NCBI GenBank assembly: GCA_949318235.1
Contig: OX439132.1
Span: 5,843,534 to 5,907,533 of the forward strand
From: Ecdyonurus torrentis
Taxonomy: Eukaryota > Arthropoda > Insecta > Ephemeroptera > Heptageniidae
Length of the DNA stretch: 64,000 nt
Direction of reading: 5' to 3'
Shown here one piece after another: positions 19,621 to 31,639 of the stretch. A model generated the notes under the pieces. It was not told the origin of the DNA and did not search any database. It was given only the letters and a program-made list of their open reading frames with translations. Every line of letters starts with the position of its first letter. The first letter of the stretch is position 1. The position numbers and the translations under genes were made by a program.

Positions 19621-20002
19621 ATAATATACACAACACTCTCTTCATAATGTGTATTTTACGTAAAAGCCCACCCAAAGAGACATTATAGAAATAATATAAA
19701 TGATATACGCAAAATAACTAATCAAAAAAATTTCAAATAACTTTTTTTTTCTTTTCGAAAAAGAAACATTATATATTTATTAGATGATAGTTTATTATAA
19801 ATTTATGAAACACAATAGTCATCATAAAAGATCATTAATATAACCGCACTCTTTAGAGGTTAATCATGTCTTATATTATGATATCTATGATACCTCATTA
19901 TAATTTTGTATCTATCTCTAGGATAATTTTCTTTGCCATTAAATAGTAATAAACATAATACTAAAAGGATTTTATTATGAATGGAGTTTATTATAGGAGA
20001 AA

Positions 20003-20135
20003 GAGTGGGAGTTGCGCCTTGCAAAAGTTGAAGTCTCCCACCCGCGCAACCCGCACGCTCAACAGGTTGCTTGTCAAACAGGATATTTTAACGGTTCAGA
20101 GTATCCTGTTGATTATGCAACTGGTCGGACACACT
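20003..20135 (+). other. GC-rich structured island
   Basis: The block stands out from AT-rich flanks. GTGGGAG (20,005) pairs with CTCCCAC (20,035), while GTTGCGC (20,011) pairs with GCGCAAC (20,044); the stems interleave, so the fold would be a pseudoknot or two alternative hairpins. Next, AACAGGATA (20,077) pairs with TATCCTGTT (20,102), enclosed by GTTGC/GCAAC. An open frame (20,012-20,200) crosses it but its C-terminal half is AT-derived and hydrophobic. It could be a small structured RNA, a transposon stub or chance. Confidence 0.3.
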
Positions 20136-20474
20136 TGAAAAAAAAAGTTTTAATGATTGTTTGCGTAATTGTTCTTTTATTTGTTTTGAGAAATGTGTAA
20201 ATTTATTTTTCAATTATTTTTGCTACTTTTTTCTATAGGTTTATCAATAATATAGCAGCATATCATAGTTCTACATAAAATATACCTAATTGTTATATGA
20301 AATAGTTTTAAATAAAATAGCGTAAACATAGGGAAACACAAAACTATTTTACACTTTTGAGTAAAGATTTTTGTTACATAAAAAAGGGAAGATATAGTGA
20401 TCTTTAAATCATATGTATAGTAATTGCAGAAAACAATATAAAATTATATGCTTTTTCTACCCATTTTCATTAAC

Positions 20475-20506
<32 letters not shown>

Positions 20507-21421
20507 GTAATAATTGCTTATGGCTACTTTTGTTATTATGCGTAATATATTATATAACGTATAAAAAATGTTGAAAATCGTCTCTTTCAATTTCACTTCA
20601 ATTAATATTAAAAAAATAATGTATATATCTATTATATTTTTTATGAAGAAGAAGTATTGACTGAACAATCATAAATATTGTAATTATTTGACAAATAACA
20701 AGTAATTAATCTTGTATACTACCACGCAAAAGAGAATAATATTATTTGAATGATTATAGTGGGTATAAGGTTGATTAAAAGAAACCATTATTATTATGTA
20801 TATCATGTATTTTAATATTTCTTATATACATCATATAAAAATATACCATAACTGGAAGCAATGTATATATATTTTTTAATTAAATGATAAATACTTTTTT
20901 TTTTAATCTTTCATGGTTAAAATATATTAATTTCATACACACAAAAACAGAGACGATCAAAATAACACTTTATATACATAATATTTCAAAATAACTATTA
21001 TGCAAATTTGACGCCTAAAGCTGTGAAAGAAAGAAGAAGAAAAAAAAAAAAAAAAGCAGAAGCCCAGGTGCACATTTCGTCTGCGTGGTACATACATATT
21101 TCGATCGTAGAGTTAATTACTCTTGCATAGTGTTGTGATGTTCGTTATAGCATTTTTATGTTAAACTGCATGAAATAGACACGCCCATATAAATATAATA
21201 TATAAAAAAAATGTTAAATCTATAAAATATATAAGAGACAGTTGCAATAATACTCAAACATAAATGTTAATATTCTAAAGTTATATATTTTACTTAACAT
21301 TTTATGTAAAAAAGATAATGTGAAAAACTCATAAAAACTTATTTGAAAAAATATTTTTTGTAAAGCAAATAAATTGTAATATTGAAGTACTGATTATTTC
21401 TCGCTTGACGTTCATTTCAGA

Positions 21422-21452
<31 letters not shown>

Positions 21453-21745
21453 AATTTCTCTTATAGTTTTTATGTTTAATACGTCTTCTGACGAGTGACG
21501 ACAGCTTTATTTTTATAAGAGAAAAAAAAATCACAGTGCAAATTTCCCCAAAAATATAGGAAATTGAAATTTTATGACAAAACATTAGCGTGTGCTGTCT
21601 ATATAACGCCAGAGTTAGAGTCTTTGGAGCCTCATTCTAAAGTATAGAACCTTGGAATTAGTGGCAGGGTTCTCCTTTTTAAGGGGATTTTTTGAGACAA
21701 GCAATTGGGCCTCAAAATAGGAAAGCTATATAGAAGCTCATATAT

Positions 21746-22055
21746 AGGGTGGTTTCATTTATGTTAAAGTCAACTCCATAAGTATGAGTACTAAATAACA
21801 TGGGCCAGTATGGGAAAATGACTCATTTAGGGAGTTAAAAATACTTCGCAATACTTTTGAGAGCTTTGATGCTGTTAACAGGTTGAATTAGTTTTTCAAG
21901 TATATGTATAAGAAAAATAATAATAACAAAAAATTAGCTAATTTTGCAAAGAAAATAGTCAAAAACTACGTTTGTCCTATTCTGAGCAATTGTTATTCAT
22001 TGCTCAAGAAGAGCATCAAAAATCATTCAGAATGACGTCATGCGCACACACCCTA
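21746..22055 (+). mobile_element. Non-autonomous DNA element, GGGTG family, most complete copy
   Basis: The copy runs from TA|GGGTGGTTTC to CACACACCC|TA, about 310 bases, with short inverted ends (GGGTGGT / GGGTGTG) and a TA at each side that fits a TA target duplication. It holds ATTCAGAATGACGTCATGCG near its end and no ORF. The TA duplication hints at a Tc1/mariner-like mobiliser, but the ends are too short to assign a superfamily. Confidence 0.7.
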
Positions 22056-22908
22056 AACTTTTTTTTTTTTTTCACATGCAATTTTAAAAAAATTGCTCTT
22101 ACATGACATTTATAAATTCATTGAAATCAAAAACAAAAGGTAATAACATTACCCATACGTTTGACGTCTCATGCTTATTTATTATATATCACGTGCAGCA
22201 ATTTTGTTTGTATGGCAAAATGTTTATACTGCATTATTTTTTGCACTCATGCCAAACTCAACTGTTACTACACTGCCATATATAGTTTATAGTTTTTATA
22301 CTTTTACCTGTTATGTATAGAGTTATTGCACTGTTATGCAAATAATATAATATAGCAACGATTATTATCAATGCAAAATAGAATGCAAATAAGATTTATT
22401 TTAAATTGAAAAGTATGTGTGAGCATTGTAAAAATCATGTATTATAGTAATTGTCATTTTAAAATCAACTAACAGATAAGAGGAAAGAAAAAACAACAAC
22501 TTTGAATATAATATTATGCTCTCTATAATAGATATTTTTTTCTGCAACAAATTGTATAGTTCTATATGAGTGACGGAAAACAATTTGCTTTGTGAAGCAC
22601 ACACACAAACAGAAAAGTATTATCTAAATCTTTAATCTTAAATTTTGCAATTCCTTTCCAAGGCCGAGCCCGCAGCAAATTTAATAATCACTGAAATCGT
22701 ATTTTTATATGAAGTGATATTCAAATCTGATATATTTACTCTTTTTTTTTTATCTTATAATGCATGGTGTAAAAAATAAAAGTCTGCAGAGGATTATTTA
22801 AATTTGAAATCTCTGACATGTGAAAATTTAAAATATAAATGAAGTTATACAAGGATTGTTTTTTTTTTTCTTCTTAACCTGAATGTCATTTTAAAGATAA
22901 AGTTTCGC

Positions 22909-22910
<2 letters not shown>
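22056..22910. other. AT-rich non-coding DNA
   Basis: No recognisable gene or element. Confidence 0.5.

Positions 22911-22965
<55 letters not shown>
22911..22965. repeat. (GA)n microsatellite
   Basis: About 27 GA units. Confidence 0.97.
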
Positions 22966-22969
<4 letters not shown>

Positions 22970-23375
22970 ACTAAATAAGAAACCAAAAGGTCTAAATCTG
23001 TCATCTCAATCAGTAGAGAGTTTCTAAACTTTCATTTTACAAAAGAGAAGAAATCGATTTTTTTTAAACATCATTAATGTGAATATTAAGATTTTTTTTA
23101 GTTTGATCAACTATAAAAACAATTATAAAAAACATAATATTTTCATTACTGGTCTATTGTCTATAATAATGTAATAATATATAACAAAAAAGAATTAATA
23201 ATAAAATGATTTTTTATGCTCTTGACAATAGCTTTAAATTTTTTTGATTATAATTAATGGGGATCTAACACGCAACATCAGGGCCCATTAATATTATGAA
23301 TGAAGCTTTTTCCCCACTTTTTTTCCTATTTTTGTCTTATAGTCTTCTAATTTCGTATAATATCTCGCATCTCTT

Positions 23376-23378
<3 letters not shown>

Positions 23379-23424
<46 letters not shown>
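23379..23424. repeat. (CT)n microsatellite
   Basis: About 22 CT units, the first of three CT tracts in 550 bases. Confidence 0.97.
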
Positions 23425-23506
23425 ATTCCTTTGACAGTCCCTGTCGAAGACTGTTAACAAAATTTTAAGATTGCGCGCGCAACTTCTTAAACCCTCCAGT
23501 CCTTAA

Positions 23507-23537
<31 letters not shown>

Positions 23538-23606
23538 TTCTATATGTTTTTTTCCTTCTTCATAATTCTTGGTTTTATTTTCATCGGTTTCAAGGTCTTT
23601 CTTCGT

Positions 23607-23660
23607 CTCTCTCTCTCTCTCTCTTTCTCTCTCTTTTCTCTCTCTCTCTCTCTCTTCTCT
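23607..23660. repeat. Interrupted (CT)n tract
   Basis: CT runs are broken by TTT. They are followed by a GC-richer stretch (AGCCGTCGTGACCTTTGC) that could be regulatory. Confidence 0.9.
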
Positions 23661-23854
23661 CCTGAGAGTCTCTAGGCGTCTCAACAGCAGCACTCTGTAG
23701 CCGTCGTGACCTTTGCAAGGCGAGCGGGCTAAAGTTCCGTCGTACCTTATACAATATTACGTCACTGGTAAACGAGTTATAATACCTTAATAACAAATCC
23801 CTAGTCTTGAAAGTAAATATAAATTTGTATTATTATTAATCTTGCTATACCGGT

Positions 23855-23858
<4 letters not shown>

Positions 23859-23926
<68 letters not shown>
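23859..23926. repeat. (CT)n microsatellite
   Basis: About 34 CT units. Confidence 0.97.
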
Positions 23927-23931
<5 letters not shown>

Positions 23932-25740
23932 AATAACACTAAATGGCATTGTCATGATATACCTTTTTATTATTATTATTATGAATCAGACAAAACAAGA
24001 ATCTTGAGGAGAAGAAGAAGTAGAAAAAAATGTTACGCCCCCCTTAAGGCACCATCAGCTGTGTGCGAGAGGAGACCCTGGCGATGATGATGCTGATGTT
24101 GTTGGTGCATCATTGAGAAGAAAGAGGGAATCACCCATATGATGGGCCAAAACAAGTTCTTGAATGTCTACTAGTATATAATATAGTATAGTGGGTATAT
24201 CATCAAACAGGGCAAGTTATTCAGTCATAAGTGCTGAGCGTGCCAGTCCGGGGCACACATATAACAGGTTGAACGGGACGAACCAAACTGGCTTTTGTGT
24301 GTGATGATGATGAGAAGGAGAAACAAGGATGATGATGCACACACCAGTATTAAACCGCGAACTGGTTGTATGGGACCCACTATTAGTTTCCTGTCTAGTT
24401 ACACCCCCGCCTTAGGGGAACGCCCTCTCTCTCTCACTCTTATAAACACTCACGAAAAAAAAAATGGAAAAAAAAAAAAAACTTGACTGCCCTTCGTATA
24501 GAGTGGTATATAAAAATAATAATACCTTGTCTGCTCTACTACCGTTTTGTTGTTGTTTTGGTAGCTACTTTGCCTTCTTCTTCTTGTCCTACCGGTTTCC
24601 TTTCCCAATTGTTGTTGACATGTCTATTTATACTTAATAATAATAATATGACATAGCAAAAATATCTTCTGCGATTTTTACATTATAACGGATTTTGTTG
24701 TAAAAAAAAATATTTAAAAGGATGTTTTGTGTATACACGAAAAAATTCATAACTATAACATTTTTTTTTGTATGAATGAAGATGATATAATTTTCCTTCA
24801 AACATCTGAAAAGAAAAAAGGCATATGAAAAGAATGACTACTTCGTATATATATTATACAATGATCTACTTTCATAAATAAATAAAATACAATAATTTGA
24901 AAGAAAAGGACGTATTTAATTGGTATGTTAGGAAATACAGATTTTTTTTATGTGTTATTCTTTTGAGCACTATAAACATATAGCATCCAAATAAATATAA
25001 AAATATCTTCACGCAATAAAGTTACGAAACTTTCTTGAAAATATCTGATGCATTAAGAAAAGCCCAACGAAGAGCTTCAAGCCACGCTTATAATTGACGA
25101 TAATCTTTTCTTTTTTTTTATGCAAAGGTTTAAAATGATTTTTGAGGAAAATGATTTAAGCTTCAGTATCCAAATATACTCTCTAACGACTTGAGATGTG
25201 ATTTTCAAATAGATTTGATATAATTTTCATTTCCATGAAAACATTTTCTATTTTCATTATATTAACTGAAAGTTGTTGTGTTTCACATTATTTAAATTGT
25301 GGTCATTTATCAACACTTAATTAAAGAAATAATAATAAAAAATGTAAAGGAAGAAAGAAATCCATGCGGAGAAGCTAAAAGGAATTAACAAAAACGAATG
25401 AAAGATATAAATTCAGAGAAATATGCTGTATTATATGTCTAAAGAAAAAAAAAAGTAATTCCATATAATGGATGTACTTATTTCTGTGGACATAAAATTT
25501 ATTCTATATAATTTATTTTAAATTTAAAATATCTTAAGAATTTTTGCATGCTAATTACATTTAAATAATAAAGAAAAATTTATCAAGTTAAACATTAAGA
25601 TAATTAACATAAAAAATTCTTAATAAGCATTAAAAATTGTTTCTGTATTTTTATAGCGTTTTTCAAGTTTATAGGGTAATTTTTTTTTAAAAGGGACACT
25701 TTATCATTATAACCAAAAATAAATTATATTTTTAAGATTG
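23927..25740. other. Non-coding, partly GC-richer DNA upstream of the promoter
   Basis: From 24,000 to 24,480 base composition is closer to balanced, with GATGATGATG/TGATGATGAT words and GTGCCAGTCCGGGGCACAC (a GTGCC/GGCAC inverted pair). This could be distal promoter, a non-coding exon or a repeat. From 24,500 to 25,740 it is ordinary AT-rich sequence. Confidence 0.45.
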
Positions 25741-25748
25741 TTGTAATG

Positions 25749-25758
25749 TATAAAAAGG
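25749..25758 (+). promoter_or_regulatory. TATA box, candidate promoter of the exon-1 gene
   Basis: TATAAAAAGG is a full TATA-box match about 960 bases upstream of the ATG at 26,713. It stands at the edge of an AT-rich stretch, just before a GA-rich, GC-richer block that looks like transcribed leader. A start site would be expected about 30 bases downstream, near 25,780. TATA-like words are frequent in sequence this AT-rich, so position next to the leader is the main support. Confidence 0.4.
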
Positions 25759-25846
25759 TGGAGCATAAAAAAAAAAGAATAACGAAGAGAACAGACGAAG
25801 AGAGATCATGTAAAAGAGTAAAGAGAGGAGGATGTGTGTAGGCGAA

Positions 25847-25921
25847 GAAGAGAGAGAGAGAGAGAGATGAGAGAGAGATTGAGAAACACAGAAGAGAGAC
25901 GAGAGAGAGAGAGAGAGAGAG
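25847..25921. repeat. Interrupted (GA)n tract in the leader
   Basis: Two GA runs (25,849-25,867 and 25,903-25,921) flank GA-rich sequence just downstream of the putative transcription start. GAGA repeats near start sites are common in arthropod promoters. Confidence 0.9.
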
Positions 25922-26184
25922 AAAGGGTGAAGGTAGGCAGGAGAGGGGGAGGGAGTGGGCAGGTATGCTGGCTGGCTGTTTCGTGTAGCTCGCTGCTGCT
26001 GGCTGCTGAGAGATCGCTCGAGCTCTTGTTGATCGCCCTGACTGTGCTAGCTGTGTGGATAAGTTTCGTTCCTTCTACCTGCTGGCTTGCTTGCCTAGAT
26101 CTCAAATATATATATAAAAAAACGTTGTGCTTGCTTGCATTGCATTACGTATTATACAAACTACCACATTCAATGCAAACAAGT

Positions 26185-26646
26185 GTAAGTAGTCTGGGCA
26201 CCAGTTAGCCACAGTAAGCGGGCACCAACAGCAGGCATTTTGGTACCATGTGCTCCAAATTTTTTACACTTGAACTATTTTGGTGTAAAAACGTGGACAT
26301 ATTATAATAATAATAACAAAAAAAAAAGTGTTTTGTGTGTGTTCAAGTTTATTATAGCGTAATAAAGTGAACAAGAATATTATAATATAAATAAGTGAGT
26401 AAGTGTTGAAAAAAAAAGTTATATAAGGTAAACTAAACGTGAAATTATATATAAACAATTTTATAAAATGTCTTGAAATAAATTGAAACATATTTCTTTA
26501 TTATTAAAATATCATAACATTACTAACAATAATAATAATTATATATGTAGTTTATTTTTATAAAATTCTTTATTAATAAGTGCCATATAAATATTGCCAT
26601 ATAAAAAACTTTATTTTAAAGTTGGTTTTTTGATCTCATCATATAG
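26185..26646 (+). other. Possible 5'UTR intron
   Basis: A perfect GTAAGT donor at 26,185 and a pyrimidine-rich acceptor ending CATATAG at 26,646 would frame a 462-base intron. Removing it would place a short second exon start 66 bases before the ATG and would drop many AT-rich leader bases. The pairing is a prediction from consensus matches. Confidence 0.3.
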
Positions 26647-26712
26647 TGTGCAATCAAAAAAACATAATTATAATTATTTATTTTATAAAAGATATATAAA
26701 TATAAAATCAAA

Positions 26713-27065
26713 ATGGAAAATTCTCCGTCAGCTTCACCTCAATCAGTGCAAGGTACTGAAATTGAAGAAAATAATACAAAAGAACAACATCAACAACATC
26801 AACAACAACCAGAGGAAACAGGTGAAATATATTATAATGGTGATGGTCAACATTCACCTACTGAAATCGTGGAAAATAATGAGAAAAGTGATGAAAATCA
26901 ACCACCTGAGGAGCAGTCAATGTTGATTGTTATGACAGCAGTGAACCCCAATGACTTGGCAGGGGTTAGTCATGACGTCAGCAACACTACAACCACCACA
27001 ACAATGTCAATCATGTTGCCTGCTGATGAATTCCTCATGAGTTCAGCGCAAATGAATGAGGAGAG
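26713..27065 (+). CDS. First coding exon of an unidentified, probably nuclear, low-complexity protein
   Basis: This is the only segment of the window that reads as a normal protein-coding exon. It opens at an ATG in a good context (TCAAAATGG), with an in-frame TAA 27 bases upstream, which fixes the start. It runs 117 codons plus two bases to an AG|GTATGT splice donor at 27,066; reading through the donor reaches a stop three codons later. The peptide is acidic and disordered: Ser/Pro/Glu-rich at the N-terminus (MENSPSASPQS), then a Gln/His stretch near residues 28-37 (EQHQQHQQQP), a Glu/Asn/Asp-rich middle, a hydrophobic patch near residues 70-85 (SMLIVMTAVNPNDLAGV), six threonines and a final segment ending MSSAQMNEE. 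There is no folded domain, signal peptide or membrane segment. Such N-termini are common in transcription factors and RNA-binding regulators, but that is inference and I do not recognise the family. Later exons are not visible in the window. Confidence 0.8.
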
Positions 27066-30000
27066 GTATGTTTAAATATTCATCATACTCAATATAATAT
27101 TTTATTATTATTCGGCATCGTGATGTAGAAATATAATATTTTAAAAAGTTTGCTCATTAGTGAATATTTTTAAAATGCAAAATCATCAAAAATATTATAT
27201 CCTAATTTTTAAATATATTTAATTATTTTTTCGATGTCAATATAAATTTAAGATATAATTTTTATTTTATTTTTTATTTTTTTAACAAAAGTAACGTTTT
27301 TGTTGTTGTGGTATTTCATAATGTGGTATAAGGTACCGATTTCTACCGTATAATATACGTATTGTCTCGTATTTCGATATTATTAGGAATTTGATATATT
27401 ATGAGGAGGGTGGGGTTGGGAGGTATTTGACATCTCTCCCCTCTCTGTAGATCACAACTTGTGGTTCAGGTCTTTGGCTTTTCTATGAAAATTGATACGA
27501 AAATAACATTAAAATTTTATTCGAAACTTAATAGCAGTTCAATTTTGATACACAAAATAATAATAATAAATTTGCATAATCATCACGCTGTAGCAAAATC
27601 GATTATGAATATCTTTAAAAAAAATTATCTCTAATTTGCACATATTATTGTTATTATTTTTTTTTTTTGCATATAATAATTATTATGATAAAAATCAGAC
27701 TATAGACTTTTTTTTTCTGTGACCGCAGTGATATAATATTATATAGTAAAAGGGTGCGAAATTCCCCCTTCCCCTAATATCCTGTATACCTGCATCATAT
27801 GCTTTTGTATCAAAACCAAAGTTTGTTTTTATAGTTTACGCAACACATAGGTAATCGTAAATATATATAACAAATATACAAAAGAATATCATAATTTTTA
27901 TACTTTAAATATATTAAAAAAAAAAAAAAAAAAAACAGAAAAAAAGAAAAAGAAAGAAAAACTTTCGGTTTTAAAATCTATGAGCCGAAAGAAAAATATA
28001 AATATATAATAGATTTTTATGATCTTTTTTTGCGCGGTCTTTACAAAACGTTTGTAATCAGTTTTACACAAAAGGTACTTAAAATAGCAGCAGACATAGA
28101 GAGAGAGATTCTATAAGCAAAAATTTTTATGGTTAATAATAAAAGATGAACGCGTACGTACATTATGTTTTCCTACAGGCATTTTTTAGTAAAAAAAAAA
28201 ATGTGGAGAAGAGAAACAAAGAGGTGTAATGAGTGATTTAAAAAATTGATAAATAAAGAAAAAGCTATTGTCTTGTACAAAAATTATTACAGTAATAATG
28301 TAAGTACTATATTACATGATATAATTAAGAAAAGTATTGAAACTGATAAAAACAAAAAACAAAAAATCTAATATTGAAGAATCATGATGGTTAGAGTAAT
28401 TTTTAGGTATAGAGTTTTGTAAAAATCGTTGTGGTCACTTAAAAATATAGATTATCTTAAAAAGTAGAATTTATATATGCATAGCATTTTAAATGATCCA
28501 TTTTAACGTGAATACGTCGGTATATATGAAAAACAAAAATAAAAGGTCATTATAAACTGAATTGCGAAATATATCATGACATTGGGTGGATTGCCCTTAC
28601 AAGGAGGAGAGAGAGAGAAAAAAACGCGTTTTGCCATTGAGTCTCCTTCTCTCTCTCTCTCGTTTTTACTTCATGCAGAACTTAAAAAAATGTCACTTGT
28701 CGTGGACATAATTTATTCCATAGTCTTTAAAATTTTACTTGCTGCTGTTTGTAGTTTTTTTTTTGAAAGTTTACCTTCGTTGAATTAGAGAGTATATTAT
28801 ATTATTAAAATTAAAAAAAAAATAAATTAAACAATTTATTCTTGTACAAATCAACCTATAGATATTTTTTAAGGGGGTTCATTTTAATAACTGGATTATA
28901 TTATATAATTTTAAAAATTTCTAAATATTATTGTACATATAAAGGATTATTCAAATGATGCATTTCTTTAAACACACACACACAGAATAAAAGAACAGAA
29001 AAGAAAAAATAATAATAATAATAATAAAAACACTATTATAACGTTATGAAAAATGAGAGTGCAATATTTTATTTAATATCTCATATGTAAATAAAATATA
29101 AAAATGACAATGATTGAACACTATAATATATCTCATAAGATTTTTTTTATGCAAATTTGGTATTTTTTTTTAACAACCATAAACATTTTTTTATTTATTC
29201 CTTATGATATTTATATTGCATATGATATAAGAAAAAAATGTGTTATTCAATGGAGACATCAACGATCGTAAATGCGTAACCTCTTACGTATATTTTTTTA
29301 CTTTTTTTTTTTTTTCATTGCTTTTATACGCTTATCAAATAATGTAACTACTATGCAATTTTTCTGTTCTATAAGGATGTGGAGATGACATTTATTGATG
29401 ATACTTTGAAAGGGTTAAATAAAGAGAAAAAGAGAACGAGAGAGAGAGAGAAAAAAAAAGGGTGTTCTTATTCAAACATTCCATCACTCATATAATGTGA
29501 GATGTGTCATTTTATATATTATTATTAAAGTATGATTTTTTTTCTACATATAGAGCGTTGAACAATGCATATAAAGACCGCAAAAAATCTCATCATACTT
29601 ATTTTATATATTTTTTTAAATTTATAATGCAGTCAAATAAGCAATGATATTATTTTCTTTCCGACTCATTCTCTCTCTCTCTCTCTCTCTCAACATACTC
29701 CTTCATAAATGACTAACATATTAAATGTAAAAGTTGTGCAATGTATCAAAGTATTATTCTAAAATATATTATTTATCCTCTTTTTATATCATTATACATA
29801 CCATACCATGTGAAGAAAAAAAAAACATATAAAATGAATTAATTTATGCTTGTAAGTTGTTTTAAGCCTTGACGATTTTTCAAGTGAAGTTTTTTAACGT
29901 TTAATATAAATTGATCAAGGTTACATTTTATTTTATATTTTTTTCAACTTCCCTAATTAATTCTGGATAATTATAATTTTTACTTGAAAATGCTATTTTT

Positions 30001-30447
30001 AGACAATATTTAAAAATGTTTATAAATTTTGATACAAACCAATAGCGTTATGTTTTTTAATAGTTTTTGTTCGGTTATAGGAAATTTCTCTTTTTTTACG
30101 ATTTTTTTTTATAATTTTATGCATATAATAACAAAACTTTAAGGTATAATAAAAACGTCTTTTTAATTTGTTTAAAAAAATAAAGTTTTTTTTTTATATG
30201 TGTCTCGGAAGGTCAAAGATAGATTATTGACCAATAAAGTGTTCAAAAAATAATTAAAATATATGGCAACAATGGAATTAAAAAATATTATATAGAAAAT
30301 CTTATGAAATAAAATATATGCAATTCAATTTTAATAAATCAATTTATATAAATAAATAATTTTTCTTTTCACGCATATACATTTCATTTCAAGACCTTGA
30401 TAAATAGAGTACGTATTGATTGATATCTCGTGACTAATAAAATATAA
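27066..30447 (+). other. Probable start of intron 1
   Basis: This follows the exon donor. It has an A20 run near 27,914, short GA/CT patches near 28,604-28,660, 29,430 and 29,672, and no exon-like frame. A CTCTCTGTAG acceptor-like site near 27,450 is not followed by convincing coding sequence. Confidence 0.45.
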
Positions 30448-30722
30448 TGACGTCAATAATAATGATTTTTTATGACGTCATAGGCATATCACGTGAGATT
30501 TTTTAAGATATAATTTTTTGAACAAAAAAAAAAAAAAAAAAAAAGTCAGGTGAGAATGATATGGCAACATTGTACATTCTGCCGCCGTCTTCCTTTTTTC
30601 TTTCTTTCGTGTATAGACGCTACGAAACGATCATTGCAGCCTCCCTGCGGCTCCTCTGCTCTCCCGTGTTCAAAAGCATTACCTCCGAATGTGACGTCAT
30701 CACTGTAGGATTAGCATATAAA
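30448..30722 (+). promoter_or_regulatory. CRE/E-box cluster with TATA box
   Basis: The block contains perfect CREs (TGACGTCA) at 30,448, 30,473 and 30,692, a palindromic E-box TCACGTGA at 30,489, and TATAAA at 30,717. The last CRE lies 25 bases before the TATA box, the spacing of a classic cAMP-responsive promoter. The 30,550-30,700 stretch is unusually GC-rich for the window (GCCGCCGTCTTCC, CCTCCCTGCGGCTCC). No ORF of note follows on the plus strand, so the product, if any, would be non-coding or start with a spliced leader. Confidence 0.4.
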
Positions 30723-31052
30723 CACTTTTTTTTCCTTCTATAGTCTATACCCATGTGAGGAATATAATATACATAAAAGTTATTAAATATAAAATAGAAG
30801 GAAATAATCTTTTTATATGTCTCGGCTTATTAATAAAAAGAAGACAAAAAAAATGATAAAATTTCTGAATGTGTTCTAATTTTTTAAAAAAACTATCATG
30901 ATAGTTTTTTTTTTTTCTTTTTAATGTTTTTTTTAGCAAAAATCATTAACTGTTTAGAAAATTTAATACAACAAATAAAATTAATTATGTGTGCTTTTTC
31001 ATCGTCTAGTTTTTATGTGCGTCCATATAGCCATAGACAATAAATTAAAATA

Positions 31053-31056
<4 letters not shown>

Positions 31057-31125
<69 letters not shown>
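31057..31125. repeat. (GA)n microsatellite
   Basis: About 34 GA units. Confidence 0.97.
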
Positions 31126-31129
<4 letters not shown>

Positions 31130-31444
31130 ATTCACTACTATAAATATTTATATTTTAAATTTAGGGTAGCGAATAAAAAAAAAAGTTTTTTTTTATATAA
31201 TATATATTTGAACATTAATTTAAAGCTTGTAACAAAATTTTACTCATTTATATAATAATAAATAATGTAGTAATTTTTTTTATCATTACTTTCTTTTATT
31301 ATTACTATTATATATTACATATTTTTTTATATATTCGAATCAGGTGTAATAATAAATTTTTCTATATCAAATTCAAAATTTACTATACATAGTATAATAT
31401 TAATTAAATTATATTATACTTGTTATTTTAAAGTTACATACATA

Positions 31445-31447
<3 letters not shown>

Positions 31448-31505
<58 letters not shown>
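31448..31505. repeat. (TA)n microsatellite
   Basis: About 29 TA units; a (CA)n-like stretch and a (GA)n tract follow within 130 bases. Confidence 0.97.
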
Positions 31506-31510
<5 letters not shown>

Positions 31511-31591
31511 TACACACACATACATACATATAAATAAATATATAATGTACTAAAATAAATGCCGTTATATTATATACATAAATTACACTAT

Positions 31592-31592
<1 letters not shown>

Positions 31593-31635
<43 letters not shown>
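31593..31635. repeat. (GA)n microsatellite
   Basis: About 21 GA units. Confidence 0.97.

Positions 31636-31639
<4 letters not shown>

Larger units (their letters stand above)
25780..26712 (+). other. Probable 5' leader (5'UTR) region of the exon-1 gene
   Basis: This block is clearly richer in G and C than its surroundings. It begins with interrupted (GA)n runs (25,847-25,921), passes through a G-rich stretch and a Ser/Leu-codon-like GC-rich segment (25,930-26,100), and becomes AT-rich again before the ATG. It holds several upstream ATGs, so if it is transcribed unspliced the main ORF would be preceded by uORFs. The longest open frame here (25,834-26,208) is driven by the GA repeats and I do not regard it as a gene. 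The leader assignment rests on position and composition only. Confidence 0.45.

Noticed and set aside
20012..20200. 62-codon ORF over the structured island
   Set aside because: The C-terminal half is hydrophobic AT-derived sequence, there is no start context, and the GC-rich part is better explained by paired stems.
25834..26208. 124-codon frame in the leader
   Set aside because: The first third is Arg-Glu from GA repeats and the rest is Leu-rich without motifs; it overlaps the proposed 5'UTR.
27420..27490. Acceptor-like CTCTCTGTAG as start of a second exon
   Set aside because: The following frames are AT-rich with early stops and no good donor follows.
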